From positions 1 to 5,917 of the forward strand of contig JAUSPJ010000375.1 in the NCBI GenBank assembly GCA_030655795.1: 5,917 bases of DNA, in the 5' to 3' direction. The translations under genes were made by a program, and so were the position numbers. Shown here one piece after another: positions 4,947-5,917 of this stretch (its first letter is position 1; every line of letters begins with the position of its first letter). The notes under the pieces were generated by a model, which did no database searches, was not told the DNA's origin, and saw only the letters and a program-made list of their open reading frames with translations. Source of the DNA: Fidelibacterota bacterium. Its GTDB lineage: Bacteria > Fidelibacterota > UBA2242.

Positions 4947-5917
4947 ATGAACAATATTTTTTCAATAAGCCGTTACTTCAAATTTATTTTGATCGCCCTG
5001 CTGATTTCCGGCAGTCTTTTTGCCAATTCCGATGGTATTACTTCAGACAGCATGACTCAACGGATGATGATGCTGGTTATCCAGCTGGGTATCATTTTAT
5101 TTGCGGCACGGCTTGGAAATATTCTATTTGAAAAACTGCATGTGCCCGGGGTTCTGGGTGAGCTGAGCGCCGGCATTATTATTGGACCCTATCTAATCGG
5201 AGCCATCCCCCTGCCCGGTTTTCCCGGCGGAGTTTTCCCTATCAGTTCGGCTACATTTCCGATTTCACCTGAACTATACGGGATCAGCGCCGTGGCCTCG
5301 ATCGTATTGCTGTTCATGATTGGCCTGGAAACTAATTTTCGTCTGTTTTTACGCTATTCCTTTGTCGGCAGTCTGGTTGGAATCGGCGGAGTACTGTTTT
5401 CATTTTTATTTGGAGATGTACTGGCGATTATTTTCTCACAAGTGGTATTCGGCAAAGCCCTGGGGTTTCTGGCGCCTCCCTGTTTGTTCCTGGGCGTCAT
5501 TTCAACCGCGACATCTGTCGGCATTACGGCCAGAATTCTTTCGGAACAGCGCAAGCTGGATTCTCCTGAGGGGGTCACAATATTGGCCGGTGCAGTCATT
5601 GACGATGTTCTGGGTATTATCCTTCTTGCTGTCGGTCTTGGAATTGTCACTGCATCCTCCCGCTCCGGCAACATGAACTGGGCGCACATTGGTGTTATTG
5701 CAGCCAAAGCCATCGGTATCTGGCTGACAGCGACAGTTATCGGATTATTGGCGTCAAGTAAAATCAGCCTGCTGTTAAAATGGTTTCGCGACCGGACATC
5801 TATTGCGATGATGGCCTTCGGGTTTGCCCTGGTCCTGGCGGGGCTGTTTGAAGAGGCCGGCCTGGCGATGATTATCGGTGCATACGTCATGGGATTATCA
5901 CTGTCTAAAACCGATAT
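4947..5917 (+). CDS. CPA2-type monovalent cation:proton antiporter, N-terminal part (runs off the right edge)
   Basis: The first 323 codons of a polytopic membrane protein are present; the 3' end is outside the window. It begins with a signal-peptide-like segment (about 11-26, ending SGSLFA) before the exchanger core. Family features include PGVLGELSAGIIIGP (67-81), LLFMIGLETNF (121-131), STATSVGITARIL (186-198) and AGAVIDDVLGI (214-224). The paired aspartates D219-D220 sit where CPA2 exchangers such as NapA and the KefB/GerN group carry the ion-binding acidic pair or its Gln-Asp/Asn-Asp variant. It most likely exchanges Na+ or K+ for protons across the inner membrane. Any C-terminal TrkA-N or universal-stress domain would be off the edge, so a regulated KefB-like protein cannot be told from a plain exchanger. 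ATG at 4947 is the first start in the frame; no Shine-Dalgarno sequence is visible. ATG-rich sequence at residues 36-42 offers later starts. Confidence 0.88.
   Translation, partial: MNNIFSISRYFKFILIALLISGSLFANSDGITSDSMTQRMMMLVIQLGIILFAARLGNILFEKLHVPGVLGELSAGIIIGPYLIGAIPLPGFPGGVFPISSATFPISPELYGISAVASIVLLFMIGLETNFRLFLRYSFVGSLVGIGGVLFSFLFGDVLAIIFSQVVFGKALGFLAPPCLFLGVISTATSVGITARILSEQRKLDSPEGVTILAGAVIDDVLGIILLAVGLGIVTASSRSGNMNWAHIGVIAAKAIGIWLTATVIGLLASSKISLLLKWFRDRTSIAMMAFGFALVLAGLFEEAGLAMIIGAYVMGLSLSKTD

Noticed and set aside
5320..5676. Plus-strand open frame of 118 codons in another frame of the antiporter
   Set aside because: The antiporter frame runs unbroken through the same bases with conserved motifs; the alternative product is Trp- and Cys-rich, typical of an out-of-frame reading.
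5354..5890. Minus-strand open frame of 178 codons
   Set aside because: It lies antisense to the antiporter reading frame, which has clear CPA2 motifs; the translated product is low-complexity (rich in Ala, Pro, Thr and Arg) with no recognisable domain.

Overview
The window reads as chromosomal DNA from a bacterium of moderate GC content (mid-40s to about 50% by eye). It carries housekeeping envelope, ion-transport and chromosome-segregation genes, and shows no insertion sequence, phage gene, tRNA, rRNA or CRISPR array. The ParA, ParB and potassium-transporter proteins are closest to the general chromosomal families. Several genes start without a Shine-Dalgarno sequence, and a bactofilin sits next to an M23 peptidase, which fits many Gram-negative lineages including FCB-group and other poorly cultured phyla. 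I cannot name the phylum from the sequence alone.

Layout. Positions 1-332 on the minus strand hold the first 110 codons of a PlsC-type acyltransferase that runs off the left edge. A 171-base divergent spacer follows. Positions 504-1949 on the plus strand encode a complete TrkH potassium-uptake subunit. After a 109-base gap comes a compact plus-strand cluster: parA (2059-2835), parB (2813-3682), a membrane-anchored M23 peptidase (3679-4485) and a bactofilin (4505-4849). The first two junctions overlap, and the third has the bactofilin Shine-Dalgarno sequence laid over the peptidase stop codon. After 97 bases with a small hairpin and a promoter-like sequence, a CPA2-type cation:proton antiporter starts at 4947 and runs off the right edge.

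How the genes may work together. ParA and ParB are the motor and the CTP-dependent DNA clamp of chromosome segregation. The M23 protein has an intact zinc site outside the membrane and a short cytoplasmic tail. The bactofilin is a cytoplasmic polymer-forming scaffold. Bactofilin-M23 pairs act in cell shape in other bacteria, and bactofilins are tied to ParAB in Myxococcus. The four-gene cluster is therefore a plausible module joining origin positioning to local cell-wall remodelling. That link is inferred from gene order, not shown by the sequence. TrkH and the antiporter flank the module and would handle potassium uptake and cation:proton exchange; they look like separate transcription units.
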